A DNA stretch of 18,165 nt, from NCBI GenBank assembly GCA_041648755.1, contig JBAZOJ010000045.1:1-18165 (forward strand), written 5' to 3'. Shown piece by piece: positions 1-7,752 of the stretch. The DNA comes from JBAZOJ01 sp041648755. Its GTDB lineage: Bacteria > Planctomycetota > B143-G9. Numbering within the stretch: position 1 is the stretch's first letter; each line of letters begins with the position of its first letter. The notes beneath the pieces were generated by a model. The model did not search any database, had not been told where the DNA came from, and was given only the letters and a program-made list of their open reading frames with translations. A program made the translations under genes and the position numbers.

Positions 1-3000
1 GGACCACCGCCTATTCCGGCATCAACTGGAGTAACATCCCCAAGGATGCCTATGTCGGTATCTACCTCGCTGGTTATTACGCAGTCCTGAATTTCTGTTC
101 CTCCAATACCGGTGGCGTGATGATGTCCACCTACGGCCAATGCCTCTACCAGTATGGAGATGTTGCCAACTCCTCGTTCAACACGTACTCCTACACTGGC
201 GCCGCGATCGAGTTCACTATGGACTCTTCCCCGCCCGCCGTCACCCAGATGGAAGGCGCCTATTCATTGGATGGAGGCCTGACCCTTACGTCCTTCGGCA
301 ACGCCGCTCCCAATGGCACCAAGGCGAACACTTACGACTTCACTTGGAACACCCAGGATGTTGTTTCTGACAACGTGTTCATCGGTGTTCGCTGCTATGC
401 TGGCGCGTGGTGTTCGTGGGTCTGGGAAGGCCCGATTACCGTCAAGAACAGACTCTACGTTTCCATCACGAACAACCTCGGTTTCGGCTTCGTGACAGTT
501 GATGGCGAGGACAGGAGCGTTCCCTTTACCCAAAGCTGGTACTACAGGGAAGCGCATACCATTGCCGCTCCGGATTCACTCACTAAAGCTCAGGTAGCGG
601 GCAGGCGCTGGAGTTGGCAGAACTGGTCGGATGGTGGGGCCATCGTGCACGACGCCACTATGTATTGGGGCGTTCCGGCTCTTGTTCAGGCCAATTACTC
701 CGAGCAAGTCTCGATCAAGGTTACTACGGCTTACGATGTCTCGAAGGAATTCGACGGATGGATGGACGTGAATCAGTATGTCCAGTTCTCCGTAACGTCG
801 CCCTTCAGCATTTCTGAGACTCTTCGCTACGCGTGCTCAGGCTGGTCCGGAACAGGTTCCGTTGCTGACGGGACTGGTTCGAGCACCGGCGACATCTTCC
901 TCAAGGATCCAACCACGATCGTGTGGCACTGGTTCCCGCAGTACTATCTCTCAATCACCAACGAATACGGCACTAACGAAGGATCCCAGCCTGGCTGGTA
1001 CAACGAAGGTGCGACTGTTCGCAGCTCAACACAGCAAACCTATGCGCTTCCTGCAGGCGCCCGTTTCTACTGCTTTGGCTGGTTCGCTCAAGGCTCGATC
1101 GCCAACGGTGAGACCATCGATACAGGCAACTTCACTATGACCAGCCCAACAACAATTGCCTGGATTTGGATCAAGCAGTACAGCGTCACTATTCACACGA
1201 ATCACGGGAACACGGAGCCCTCCGGGACTGTCTGGGTGAATGAGAATAACCTGGTCACCGTGGAGGCGCTCCCACCGGGAGACACGTCCACCGCCAAGTA
1301 CACCTGGGTCGGGTGGGTAGTTCCCGGAGTCACCGGTTACTACACCGACACTGTTCTTCTGTTCCGCGTCTCCCAATCCGCGTCGGTCTCGGCTGTCTGG
1401 CTTGCCCAGTACTACTTGACCGCGACAACCAACGGTCACTTTGTCGGCTCCTACAACGGGTGGTACAACGAGGGCACTGACGTTTCGATTGCGGTTACTC
1501 AGCCCGCCGATCTGGCCGGTGTGAGATTCCTGCTTTCCTGGGAAGCAACAGGTGTTGGTCTGGCGCAGTACGGCGCCTCGTTCACCTCTCCCAACCCCTA
1601 TGTCGCGTCCATCAGGAGTCCCGCTACGGTTTTTGCCAACTACGTCAAGCAGTACTCATTCGAGATCCTCAATCCTCAGCAGGCTGGCGTAAACATGATG
1701 CCGCCCGTGGGCACCTACTGGTTCTTCGAGGGCGAGTTGGCCCAAGGTCGCGTGGACTTCTCCTACCAGGGCATTTACTGCGTTGGATATCAGGGGACAG
1801 GCTCTGTCGGCAACGGCACGACGCCCTACTTCAGTGTCCCGATTTCCGAGCCCAGCACAATTGAGTGGAAATGGACACTTCGCGATGTGTCAGATGTCCC
1901 GACGCCAAATTGGCGCGATCCTCTTACTGTTGCAACTAACGCTTTCGGTGCCGGGTGTGCGATCGCGCGCAACGGGACCGATAATTCTCCCGTCGTCGCA
2001 TACACCGGTGCTCCCGTGGCCTCGACCAAGGCCGACGGAAAGATTGGTCCCGACTCGGTTCGTCTCGGTTGGGTCGTCGACGGTGTCTGGCGTGTTGATG
2101 TAATCGATAAGGAAGGCACCTTCGGCGAGAAGATTGCGTTGGCGCTCGCTTCTGACGGAACCCCTTATGTCGCATACGTTAAGGACAATGAACCTTGCGT
2201 CGGGCGGTACACTGAGTCCGGCTGGTTCATCGAGGTTATTTCGGCAGACTACTCGGCCGAAAACTTCATCTCGATGGTCTTGGATTCTGACGATTTGCCG
2301 CATGTAGCTTTCTACTCGAACACCAACGGTGCACTTATCTACAGCTATCCTTCAGGCGGCCTTTGGGTCAGCGAAGTTGTGGACCACGACGGAAATGTTG
2401 GTCAGTACTGCACGATCGGCATCATGCCAATCCTCAACTGGCCGTCCATTTCCTACTACGATTCCACAAACGGCGACCTCAAGTTTGCCCGTAAGGAAAG
2501 TGGCACTTGGGCCATCTACCTCGTAGCTTCTGACGGAGATGTAGGCCGCAGTGCAGCCCTGGCCCTCGATCCGAGCGGCAAGCCCTATATCGCATACCAG
2601 ATTCTGACCAATCCGGTTGAGGCTGGTCTGCGTATCGCTTGGCTGCAGCCCGAGGGTTGGCAGATCGTCGACCTCTCGACCAACAACATTACGGGCTACG
2701 GTCTTTCCATGACTATCGATAAGAACGGCATCATCCACATGTCCTATCGTAGCTACGCTGCCGTCAAGTATGCCTGGTACAACGGCATTGCGTGGGGAAT
2801 TGACCAGAACTTGCAGGTTGGAGAACTCTCAGGCAACACCGCCATTACCGTCGACAAGGACGGGTATCCTTCGATACTCTACTGGGATGGAGCTGACCTG
2901 AAGTTCGTGGATACAACTCAGGGCGCTTACACCGGTTCGCTGAATACTGACGTCACCACGCTGCCTTCCACTGGTGGCGGCGGCGGGTGCTTTATCGCGA

Positions 3001-3185
3001 CTGCCGCCTTCGGCAGCCTGTCCGCGGAATCTGTAGAGGTCCTGTGCTACGCTCGTGACGCGCAGGTTACATCTTCCTCCGTCGGTTCAGACTCGGTGGC
3101 TCTGTACTATGCGGTTTCACCGTACATTGCGGTCGAGACCTCTGATACTGTTCGGGCTATGATTCGTTCTCTGCTTGCTCGCTGA
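1..3185 (+). CDS. Large secreted repeat protein with CFI-box C-terminal domain (5' partial)
   Basis: The reading frame is open from base 3, so the gene begins left of the window; 1060 residues are visible and the first internal ATG (117) should not be taken as the start. The N-terminal half carries about six repeats of 70-80 residues, each closing with a Trp-rich strand followed by a QYYL/QYSV-type start (for example QYYLSITNEYG), resembling divergent InlB B-repeat domains. From about 1900 to 2940 follow roughly 50-residue repeats with motifs such as KPYIAY and SISYYDSTNGDLKFA, typical of beta-propeller surface proteins. The end is a Gly run plus CFIATAAFGS (Cys codon at 2988) and an Arg-containing helix, the CFI-box C-terminal domain thought to mark exported proteins. 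The likely location is the cell surface or periplasm. Substrate and role are not visible. Confidence 0.85.
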   Translation, partial: TTAYSGINWSNIPKDAYVGIYLAGYYAVLNFCSSNTGGVMMSTYGQCLYQYGDVANSSFNTYSYTGAAIEFTMDSSPPAVTQMEGAYSLDGGLTLTSFGNAAPNGTKANTYDFTWNTQDVVSDNVFIGVRCYAGAWCSWVWEGPITVKNRLYVSITNNLGFGFVTVDGEDRSVPFTQSWYYREAHTIAAPDSLTKAQVAGRRWSWQNWSDGGAIVHDATMYWGVPALVQANYSEQVSIKVTTAYDVSKEFDGWMDVNQYVQFSVTSPFSISETLRYACSGWSGTGSVADGTGSSTGDIFLKDPTTIVWHWFPQYYLSITNEYGTNEGSQPGWYNEGATVRSSTQQTYALPAGARFYCFGWFAQGSIANGETIDTGNFTMTSPTTIAWIWIKQYSVTIHTNHGNTEPSGTVWVNENNLVTVEALPPGDTSTAKYTWVGWVVPGVTGYYTDTVLLFRVSQSASVSAVWLAQYYLTATTNGHFVGSYNGWYNEGTDVSIAVTQPADLAGVRFLLSWEATGVGLAQYGASFTSPNPYVASIRSPATVFANYVKQYSFEILNPQQAGVNMMPPVGTYWFFEGELAQGRVDFSYQGIYCVGYQGTGSVGNGTTPYFSVPISEPSTIEWKWTLRDVSDVPTPNWRDPLTVATNAFGAGCAIARNGTDNSPVVAYTGAPVASTKADGKIGPDSVRLGWVVDGVWRVDVIDKEGTFGEKIALALASDGTPYVAYVKDNEPCVGRYTESGWFIEVISADYSAENFISMVLDSDDLPHVAFYSNTNGALIYSYPSGGLWVSEVVDHDGNVGQYCTIGIMPILNWPSISYYDSTNGDLKFARKESGTWAIYLVASDGDVGRSAALALDPSGKPYIAYQILTNPVEAGLRIAWLQPEGWQIVDLSTNNITGYGLSMTIDKNGIIHMSYRSYAAVKYAWYNGIAWGIDQNLQVGELSGNTAITVDKDGYPSILYWDGADLKFVDTTQGAYTGSLNTDVTTLPSTGGGGGCFIATAAFGSLSAESVEVLCYARDAQVTSSSVGSDSVALYYAVSPYIAVETSDTVRAMIRSLLAR

Positions 3186-3210
3186 GGCATGGGCCTTCTG
3201 CAGCATTCCA

Positions 3211-3238
3211 GGGCCGGCGAAAGCCGGCCCTTTCCTTT
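3211..3238 (+). terminator. Rho-independent terminator after the CFI-box gene
   Basis: A perfect 8-bp stem GGGCCGGC/GCCGGCCC (3211-3218 and 3223-3230) is closed by a GAAA tetraloop of the GNRA type and followed by TTTCCTTT. It lies 26 bases after the stop of the CFI-box protein gene and upstream of the next promoter. Confidence 0.9.
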
Positions 3239-3252
3239 GTGTGACCTTCCAT

Positions 3253-3280
3253 TTGCGCGAGCCCTACTGTCGAGTACAAT
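3253..3280 (+). promoter_or_regulatory. Promoter of PHP gene, apparently leaderless
   Basis: A -35-like TTGCGC (3253-3258), a 16-base spacer and a -10-like TACAAT (3275-3280). The -10 ends six bases before the ATG at 3287, so transcription would begin at or within a base or two of the start codon. No Shine-Dalgarno sequence precedes that ATG, which agrees with a leaderless mRNA. Confidence 0.55.
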
Positions 3281-3286
3281 CCACCT

Positions 3287-3967
3287 ATGAAACGCTACGA
3301 ATTCCATACGCACTCCACGATGTCCGATGGCACAATGCTCCCTTCTGAACTTGTCAGGCGGGCGTCCGTCAGAGGTGTCAGTTCGGTGGCAGTCACGGAT
3401 CACGTCGGTTTCGAAAACTACGCTTTCATCGTCGAAGCCATGCTGCGTCTGAGCGAGCTTTCCCGTGAATACGGGGTGGTCATTGTCCCGGGTTGCGAGA
3501 TAACCCACGTTCCGCCAGGAGTCATCGCCAGGCTTGCGCAGAAAATCAAAGCATACGGCGATGTCCTTGTGATTGTTCATGGCGAGACCCCGGTCGAGCC
3601 CGTGATGCCGGGCACTAACAGGGCCGCTGTCGAGGCGCAGGGCTTGGTGGATATCCTTGCTCATCCTGGATTCATTTCATCGGAGGAATGCTCCCAGGCT
3701 GCTGCAAACGGTGTTATGATAGAGATTACCGGGCGTGGCGGGCACAATGCCACCAATGGTCACGTTTTTCGCGTGGCATCGGAAGCCGGATGCGCTCTTC
3801 TCGTCAATTCCGATGCTCACAATTCCGACGACATACTTGACGCTAAGCGCGCTCGTGCCGTGCTACTGGGGTGCGGAGCGCGGGAAGCCGAACTGGACGA
3901 GATTCTTGACAGAAATCCGCGGCAACTCTTGGCGCGGCTCCACCGGGGAATTGATGAACTGGATTGA
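3287..3967 (+). CDS. PHP-domain metal-dependent phosphoesterase
   Basis: A 226-residue protein of the PHP superfamily, which includes histidinol phosphatase-like and 3',5'-nucleotide phosphatase enzymes. Metal-site motifs are in the usual order: HTHS (His7, His9), Asp14, TDH (His39), a Glu at residue 71, VHGE (His99), AHP (His126) and NSDAH (Asp176, His178). The set is complete, so a folded hydrolase with a two- or three-metal site is likely; the substrate cannot be read from sequence. ATG 3287 is chosen because it begins the first beta strand (KRYEFHTHS) and sits just after a -10 box. It overlaps the next gene by 14 bases, so the two are translationally coupled. Confidence 0.88.
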   Translation: MKRYEFHTHSTMSDGTMLPSELVRRASVRGVSSVAVTDHVGFENYAFIVEAMLRLSELSREYGVVIVPGCEITHVPPGVIARLAQKIKAYGDVLVIVHGETPVEPVMPGTNRAAVEAQGLVDILAHPGFISSEECSQAAANGVMIEITGRGGHNATNGHVFRVASEAGCALLVNSDAHNSDDILDAKRARAVLLGCGAREAELDEILDRNPRQLLARLHRGIDELD

Positions 3968-4523
3968 TCTGCTTGCTCTGCTGGTCGTGGTTATCTGGAT
4001 TGTGCGCGGGTTCATATTCGGCTTTGCGCTTTCCCTGATGACTCTTCTCGGCGTTGTCGCCGGTGCTGTATGCGCGGTGTTCCTTTCGCCTCCGCTGGCT
4101 GACGCGATGATGGGCGCCATTGCCAACCCCTCATTGCGCCTGATGATCGCCTATCTCCTGATTTTTCTCATCGTGGTGACAGTCTTCCGTATCATTGGCC
4201 TGCTGATGAAGGAGGCTCTCAAGAAGCTGAAGCTCGAAGGGGTGGATGCTCTTCTGGGAGGGATCGTGAGCGGAATCGAGGGTGTGCTGCTGGTGATGGC
4301 TCTGTTGATTGTGATAATCCAGTCACCGTGGGAGGACGGACGGAATGCCGTAGGTCGCTCAGCCTTGGGGCCTTTGAGCCTGTCTGCGGCCCGCGCGATT
4401 GTTCAGCGCCTTCCTGCAGAATACGGGAAGGAAATCTCGCCTTTCCTGCTTGAGCCTCCCCCTGTCCGGCCCTCTCCCGAAGTACCCGGGGAGCAGGACA
4501 CGCCAGACGGCAGGTATGCATAG
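3954..4523 (+). CDS. CvpA-like inner-membrane protein
   Basis: A 189-residue protein with four hydrophobic segments (about residues 5-26, 28-45, 62-84 and 99-122) and the CvpA-type opening MNWIDLLALLVVV, followed by the G-x-x-x-G rich GGIVSGIEG before the last segment. CvpA proteins are four-helix inner-membrane proteins linked to colicin V export and to envelope stress or bile resistance; their biochemical activity is unsettled. ATG 3954 is chosen over a longer frame because it starts the first membrane helix and has GGGGA just upstream. It overlaps the PHP gene by 14 bases and the glycosyltransferase start by 8 bases. The tail after residue 125 is Pro-rich and polar. Confidence 0.8.
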   Translation: MNWIDLLALLVVVIWIVRGFIFGFALSLMTLLGVVAGAVCAVFLSPPLADAMMGAIANPSLRLMIAYLLIFLIVVTVFRIIGLLMKEALKKLKLEGVDALLGGIVSGIEGVLLVMALLIVIIQSPWEDGRNAVGRSALGPLSLSAARAIVQRLPAEYGKEISPFLLEPPPVRPSPEVPGEQDTPDGRYA

Positions 4524-5664
4524 AGGGCTGGTTGTACAGATCATAACCCGCCTTATCTCAGGTGGCGCTCAGGTCGTCTGCCTTCGTTCCGCGCTGGGGC
4601 TGCGTGACCTCGGCTGGGACGTGGAGGTGTGGGCTGGTCCGCCGGTGGGCGCCGAGGGCGATCTTCTGTACGAAGCGTGGCGGGGCAAGCTGACCGTCAG
4701 GATCATTCCTGAAATGCGCAGGGAGATTGATCCCCGTCTTGACTTGCGGGCGTACATGGACCTGAAGGAGTTGATCCTGCGGGTAAAGCCGGATGTGGTG
4801 CATACGCACTCAAGCAAAGCAGGGGTATTGGGCAGGTTTGCCGCTGCGGCCGCAGGGACTACCGCAGTGTTTCACACGGTGCACGGTTTCCCCTTTGGCT
4901 ATGGCGGCATCTTCCGGGAATCAGTCTTCCCGCTCATCGAGAGGGCCGCTGCCTCGCGCTGCATTCGCATCTTCTGCGTGTCGCGGTCACTCAGAGAACG
5001 CGCTCTGAAGTACCGCATCGCTGATGAGGGGAAACTGGTTCACCTGCCTTGGGGAATCGCCTCGGACGAGTTCAAGCACTGCAACGGCGGGATTGTCAGG
5101 GCCTTGCTTGGCCTCGGGGATCGAACAACGGTGGTTTTGCCGGCACGCCTCGCGCCGGACAAGGGCCACTTTGACGCACTTGAGGCGATGGCTACTGTCA
5201 GGAAAGCGGTGCCGGATGCGGCTCTTCTTCTCGTTGGTGACGGGCCTTTGCGCGAGGATATTCTTGAGCATGCGAGAGCGTTGGGGATCGCCGACGCGGT
5301 CTTCCTTTCGGGAAAAGTGTCGCGTGCCTCGATGCCGGACTATCTCGCCGCTGGCCACGTTCTTCTGTTGCCGTCGTATCGGGAAGGTCTGCCGCTGGTC
5401 ATTGCGGAGGGATACCTCTCAGGAATTCCTGCAGTGGCCTATGCTTGTGATGGGGTCCCGGAACTGGTTCAGTCCGGGCAGACCGGCTACTGCGTGCCCG
5501 TTGGGGATCGCGTGGAATTGGCATCGAGGTTGTCGGAGTTACTGGGTGACGCCGAGCTTCGAGCGAGATTCGCCTGTCAGGGCCGCTCATTGGTCGAGGA
5601 GCAATACAACGAAAACAGAATGCTCGGCGCGCTTGAATCGCACTACCTTGCAGCCTTGAAGTAG
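4516..5664 (+). CDS. Glycosyltransferase family 4 (GT-B fold)
   Basis: A 382-residue GT4 enzyme of the capsule, O-antigen or exopolysaccharide type, transferring a sugar from a nucleotide donor at the cytoplasmic face of the membrane. The N-terminal domain has the glycine loop ISGGAQ (residues 14-19) and VHTHSSKAG followed by HTVHGFPFG, both typical of this family. The C-terminal Rossmann domain has PARLAPDKGH, LLLVGDGPLR and the donor-binding E-x7-E motif (Glu290 and Glu298 in EGLPLVIAE). ATG 4516 lies in the 8-base overlap with the CvpA stop, giving strong coupling; the longer in-frame extension overlaps cvpA and is a shadow. Donor and acceptor sugars are unknown. Confidence 0.9.
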   Translation: MHRGLVVQIITRLISGGAQVVCLRSALGLRDLGWDVEVWAGPPVGAEGDLLYEAWRGKLTVRIIPEMRREIDPRLDLRAYMDLKELILRVKPDVVHTHSSKAGVLGRFAAAAAGTTAVFHTVHGFPFGYGGIFRESVFPLIERAAASRCIRIFCVSRSLRERALKYRIADEGKLVHLPWGIASDEFKHCNGGIVRALLGLGDRTTVVLPARLAPDKGHFDALEAMATVRKAVPDAALLLVGDGPLREDILEHARALGIADAVFLSGKVSRASMPDYLAAGHVLLLPSYREGLPLVIAEGYLSGIPAVAYACDGVPELVQSGQTGYCVPVGDRVELASRLSELLGDAELRARFACQGRSLVEEQYNENRMLGALESHYLAALK

Positions 5665-5665
5665 G

Positions 5666-5696
5666 AAAGAAAAGAGCGCCCATCGAGGGCGCTCTT
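5666..5696 (-). terminator. Rho-independent terminator of the polyamine/dksA operon (possibly bidirectional)
   Basis: A perfect 10-bp stem AAGAGCGCCC/GGGCGCTCTT (5672-5681 and 5687-5696) with a 5-base loop. Read on the minus strand it is followed by TTTTCTTTC, a convincing U-tract for the leftward operon. On the plus strand the following bases (CAAAG) are poor, but the stem may also stop the glycosyltransferase transcript, whose stop codon is 7 bases from the stem. Confidence 0.85.
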
Positions 5697-5736
5697 CAAA
5701 GCATTCCGATATTGGGCAGAGGGCGCAGCCGCCAGC

Positions 5737-6132
5737 CTACTCTTTTACCCGGGGAAATTTGCCCGACTCTTTTTCGAACTTGCCGCGGCACTTTACGCAC
5801 ATGCGCGTGGATGGTACTTCTTTGAGCCTACCGAGTTCAATTGCCTCTCCGCACCCGGAGCAGTAGCCGTATTCGCCTTTCTCGATTCTCTTGAGCGCGT
5901 CCTCGATCTCGTCGAGCAATTCGAGAGACTTCGAGATCTGGTTCAAAGTGTACTCGTCCTCGATCCCGTTCATTGCGGCGTCGATCGAGTCGATTCCAGC
6001 GGCATCGGCCGCCCCGGCCTCGTGCAACCGCTTCTCTACTTCCTCGATAAGCTCAGCCTTGCGGCGCAGAAGGATGTGCTTGATCTTGGGGAGGTATTCC
6101 GAGGGGGGGATGTTCGCGTACTTGGAGGGCAT
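5737..6132 (-). CDS. DksA/TraR-family RNA polymerase-binding zinc-finger regulator
   Basis: A 131-residue protein with a coiled-coil N-terminal part and a four-cysteine zinc finger, Cys91-x2-Cys94-x17-Cys112-x2-Cys115 (CSGC and CVKC), as in DksA. Residues 48-53 (DSIDAA) fit the D-x2-D-x-A motif that DksA carries at its coiled-coil tip and inserts into the RNA polymerase secondary channel. Family members tune promoter use together with ppGpp. ATG 6132 has AGGAGA (6141-6146) eight bases upstream. It is the last gene of a three-gene operon, 17 bases after agmatinase, with a strong terminator behind it. Whether it is the main DksA of the cell or a specialised paralogue is not visible. Confidence 0.87.
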   Translation of the reverse strand: MPSKYANIPPSEYLPKIKHILLRRKAELIEEVEKRLHEAGAADAAGIDSIDAAMNGIEDEYTLNQISKSLELLDEIEDALKRIEKGEYGYCSGCGEAIELGRLKEVPSTRMCVKCRGKFEKESGKFPRVKE

Positions 6133-6149
6133 TCGCTCACTCTCCTGCC

Positions 6150-7061
6150 TTATTTCCGACTAAAGTATAGCTCATAACACAGCATCTTGTGCACAAGAAC
6201 AGCGCAGGTGAATTGCGGATGGTGCAGACCCTTAATTGGCGAAAGCTCAACTATGTCGAATCCGAGTACATGGTGCGTGCGGAAAGCCTCGCGCAACAAC
6301 GGCATGACGTCGTTCCAAGTCAGCCCGCCAGGCTCGGGCGTCCCTGTGGCTGGCATGATCGAGGGATCAAAGACGTCAACATCCAGGGTGATATAAATGT
6401 CGTGCGGCAAGGGCTCGAGCGCTTTCTCGATCCAGTCTCCCTTGACTTGGTGGCTGAATATGGTGTTCACTTTGGGGTCGGCAAGGGAAGTGCGCTCGAA
6501 GTAAGACGATGAGCGGATTCCAACCTGTGAAAGCGACTTTACGTGGCCCAACTCGATGCACCTTCGCATTACGCACGCGTGGGAATAAAGAGAGCCGTCG
6601 AAGTCGTGACGCAAGTCCGAGTGCGCGTCAAGATGCAGGATTCCGAAGGATGTTTCCGTTTCGGCAATTGCCTCGACGGGAGCGAGGCTGATAGTGTGTT
6701 CTCCGCCCAGTACGACAGGCATCTTTCCCTCGGCCAGAACTTCACTCACCCGGTTGCGCAGCAGGTCAAGGAATTCGCGGGGCTCAGCGGCTTTGACGGG
6801 CTTGGCTGTGTGGATGCCTTCAGCAAAGGGCGACAGGCCGGTCTCGGCGTCGAAGAGCTCCATATGGCGTGATGCCTCGATGATAGCGCCCGGTCCGGCG
6901 GAAGTCCCGTGCCCGTAGGAAACTGAGCCTTCATATGGCGCGGGAATAACCACAAAGCGGGATACCTTGCGAGATGAAAACTCGCGAGGCAACCCGCCGA
7001 AGTTGCGTGGTACGTCATTGACGTCCGATATTCGGGCGTATGCCGCGGCAACTTTGTCCAT
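6150..7061 (-). CDS. speB: Agmatinase (ureohydrolase family)
   Basis: A 303-residue Mn-dependent ureohydrolase that would hydrolyse agmatine to putrescine and urea. The binuclear metal ligands are all present: GGEHT (His122), DAHSD (Asp145, His147, Asp149) and LDVDVFDP (Asp227, Asp229); GTPEPGG (240-246) is also typical. ATG 7061 is chosen because it lies 8 bases after the decarboxylase stop; the upstream extension of the frame overlaps that gene and is Arg-rich shadow sequence. No clear Shine-Dalgarno sequence is seen, so translation is probably coupled. Agmatinase rather than arginase is inferred mainly from the arginine decarboxylase immediately upstream, which supplies agmatine. Confidence 0.88.
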   Translation of the reverse strand: MDKVAAAYARISDVNDVPRNFGGLPREFSSRKVSRFVVIPAPYEGSVSYGHGTSAGPGAIIEASRHMELFDAETGLSPFAEGIHTAKPVKAAEPREFLDLLRNRVSEVLAEGKMPVVLGGEHTISLAPVEAIAETETSFGILHLDAHSDLRHDFDGSLYSHACVMRRCIELGHVKSLSQVGIRSSSYFERTSLADPKVNTIFSHQVKGDWIEKALEPLPHDIYITLDVDVFDPSIMPATGTPEPGGLTWNDVMPLLREAFRTHHVLGFDIVELSPIKGLHHPQFTCAVLVHKMLCYELYFSRK

Positions 7062-7069
7062 AGTGTGCG

Positions 7070-7630
7070 TTATTCGTGCAGCAATACAGCGGCCGCGACG
7101 GTGACGGTCCAGAAATGGGCCTTGCCGACGGCGGTCTGGGTGATGTTCTTGGTTTCGACGATCTTGCCGGAGATGCGCCATATTTCGCGCTTCTCGTCCC
7201 AACTTGATTCAGGGTTGAATTCGAGCCCCTGAATTGTTGCCAGCATCGAAGCGGCAAGATCCTCTGCGTAGTCACCAGCGACGTTCTCCGGCTCGCCGAA
7301 GCTCTCGTGCTCGCTGAGATAACCGTAAACCAGGGGATCTGCAGGCTTGGACAAGCCGATCGAACTTGCAATCAACCTGTGGTTTTCGTCGGTCTCGTTG
7401 CGGCTGAGCACGCAGAAGACAATCTGTCCTGGAGACATCAACTTGAGACCATCTTCCTTGGGGATGATATCGCACCCGGGAGGAAGGATGCTCGAAACCT
7501 TGACGAGGTTGAAGGGGGCGATGCCGGCGTCGCGCAACGCCTCCTCAAAAGCCGCCAACCGCTCCTTGTGTACTCCCACGCCCTTCGTCAGGAATATCTT
7601 GGAGGGGGCTTTGCTGGTCAGTTCGATCAT
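7070..7630 (-). CDS. pdaD: Pyruvoyl-dependent arginine decarboxylase
   Basis: A 186-residue protein of the PvlArgDC family, which converts arginine to agmatine and CO2 using a covalently bound pyruvoyl group instead of PLP. The self-cleavage site is visible as VSSILPP, with Ser46-Ser47; by family precedent the chain is cut between them and the second Ser becomes the pyruvoyl group of the alpha chain. Length and the C-terminal ITQTAVGKAHFWTVTVAAA fit bacterial members. ATG 7630 has AAGGAGA (7639-7645) 8 bases upstream and a good promoter beyond. It is the first gene of the operon and feeds agmatinase directly. Confidence 0.9.
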   Translation of the reverse strand: MIELTSKAPSKIFLTKGVGVHKERLAAFEEALRDAGIAPFNLVKVSSILPPGCDIIPKEDGLKLMSPGQIVFCVLSRNETDENHRLIASSIGLSKPADPLVYGYLSEHESFGEPENVAGDYAEDLAASMLATIQGLEFNPESSWDEKREIWRISGKIVETKNITQTAVGKAHFWTVTVAAAVLLHE

Positions 7631-7638
7631 CTTAGGTA

Positions 7639-7645
7639 TCTCCTT
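7639..7645 (-). promoter_or_regulatory. Ribosome binding site of pdaD
   Basis: AAGGAGA on the minus strand, 8 bases before ATG 7630. It is close to consensus and fixes the start codon of the decarboxylase. Confidence 0.8.
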
Positions 7646-7662
7646 CTTGAAAATAGGGCGAA

Positions 7663-7690
7663 ATTATAAGTCAATTTGACGCGTCTTCAA
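7663..7690 (-). promoter_or_regulatory. Sigma70-type promoter of the pdaD-speB-dksA operon
   Basis: On the minus strand TTGAAG (7690-7685), a 16-base spacer and a perfect TATAAT (7668-7663). The predicted transcript has a leader of about 25 bases that contains the ribosome binding site of pdaD. No operator-like symmetry was noticed. Confidence 0.75.
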
Positions 7691-7752
7691 GCAAAATCCC
7701 CCCGCGCGGCAAGGCGGTAACTCTATGCCCTGCACAGAGATGCGGTCTGCCA

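Noticed and set aside
5024..5659. 211-codon frame inside the glycosyltransferase gene
   Set aside because: It is an out-of-frame shadow; the main frame has intact GT4 motifs throughout.
7691..7752. Possible terminator after phoU
   Set aside because: The GC-rich run near 7700 gives only short, imperfect pairings on the minus strand and no solid stem with a U-tract, so none is called.
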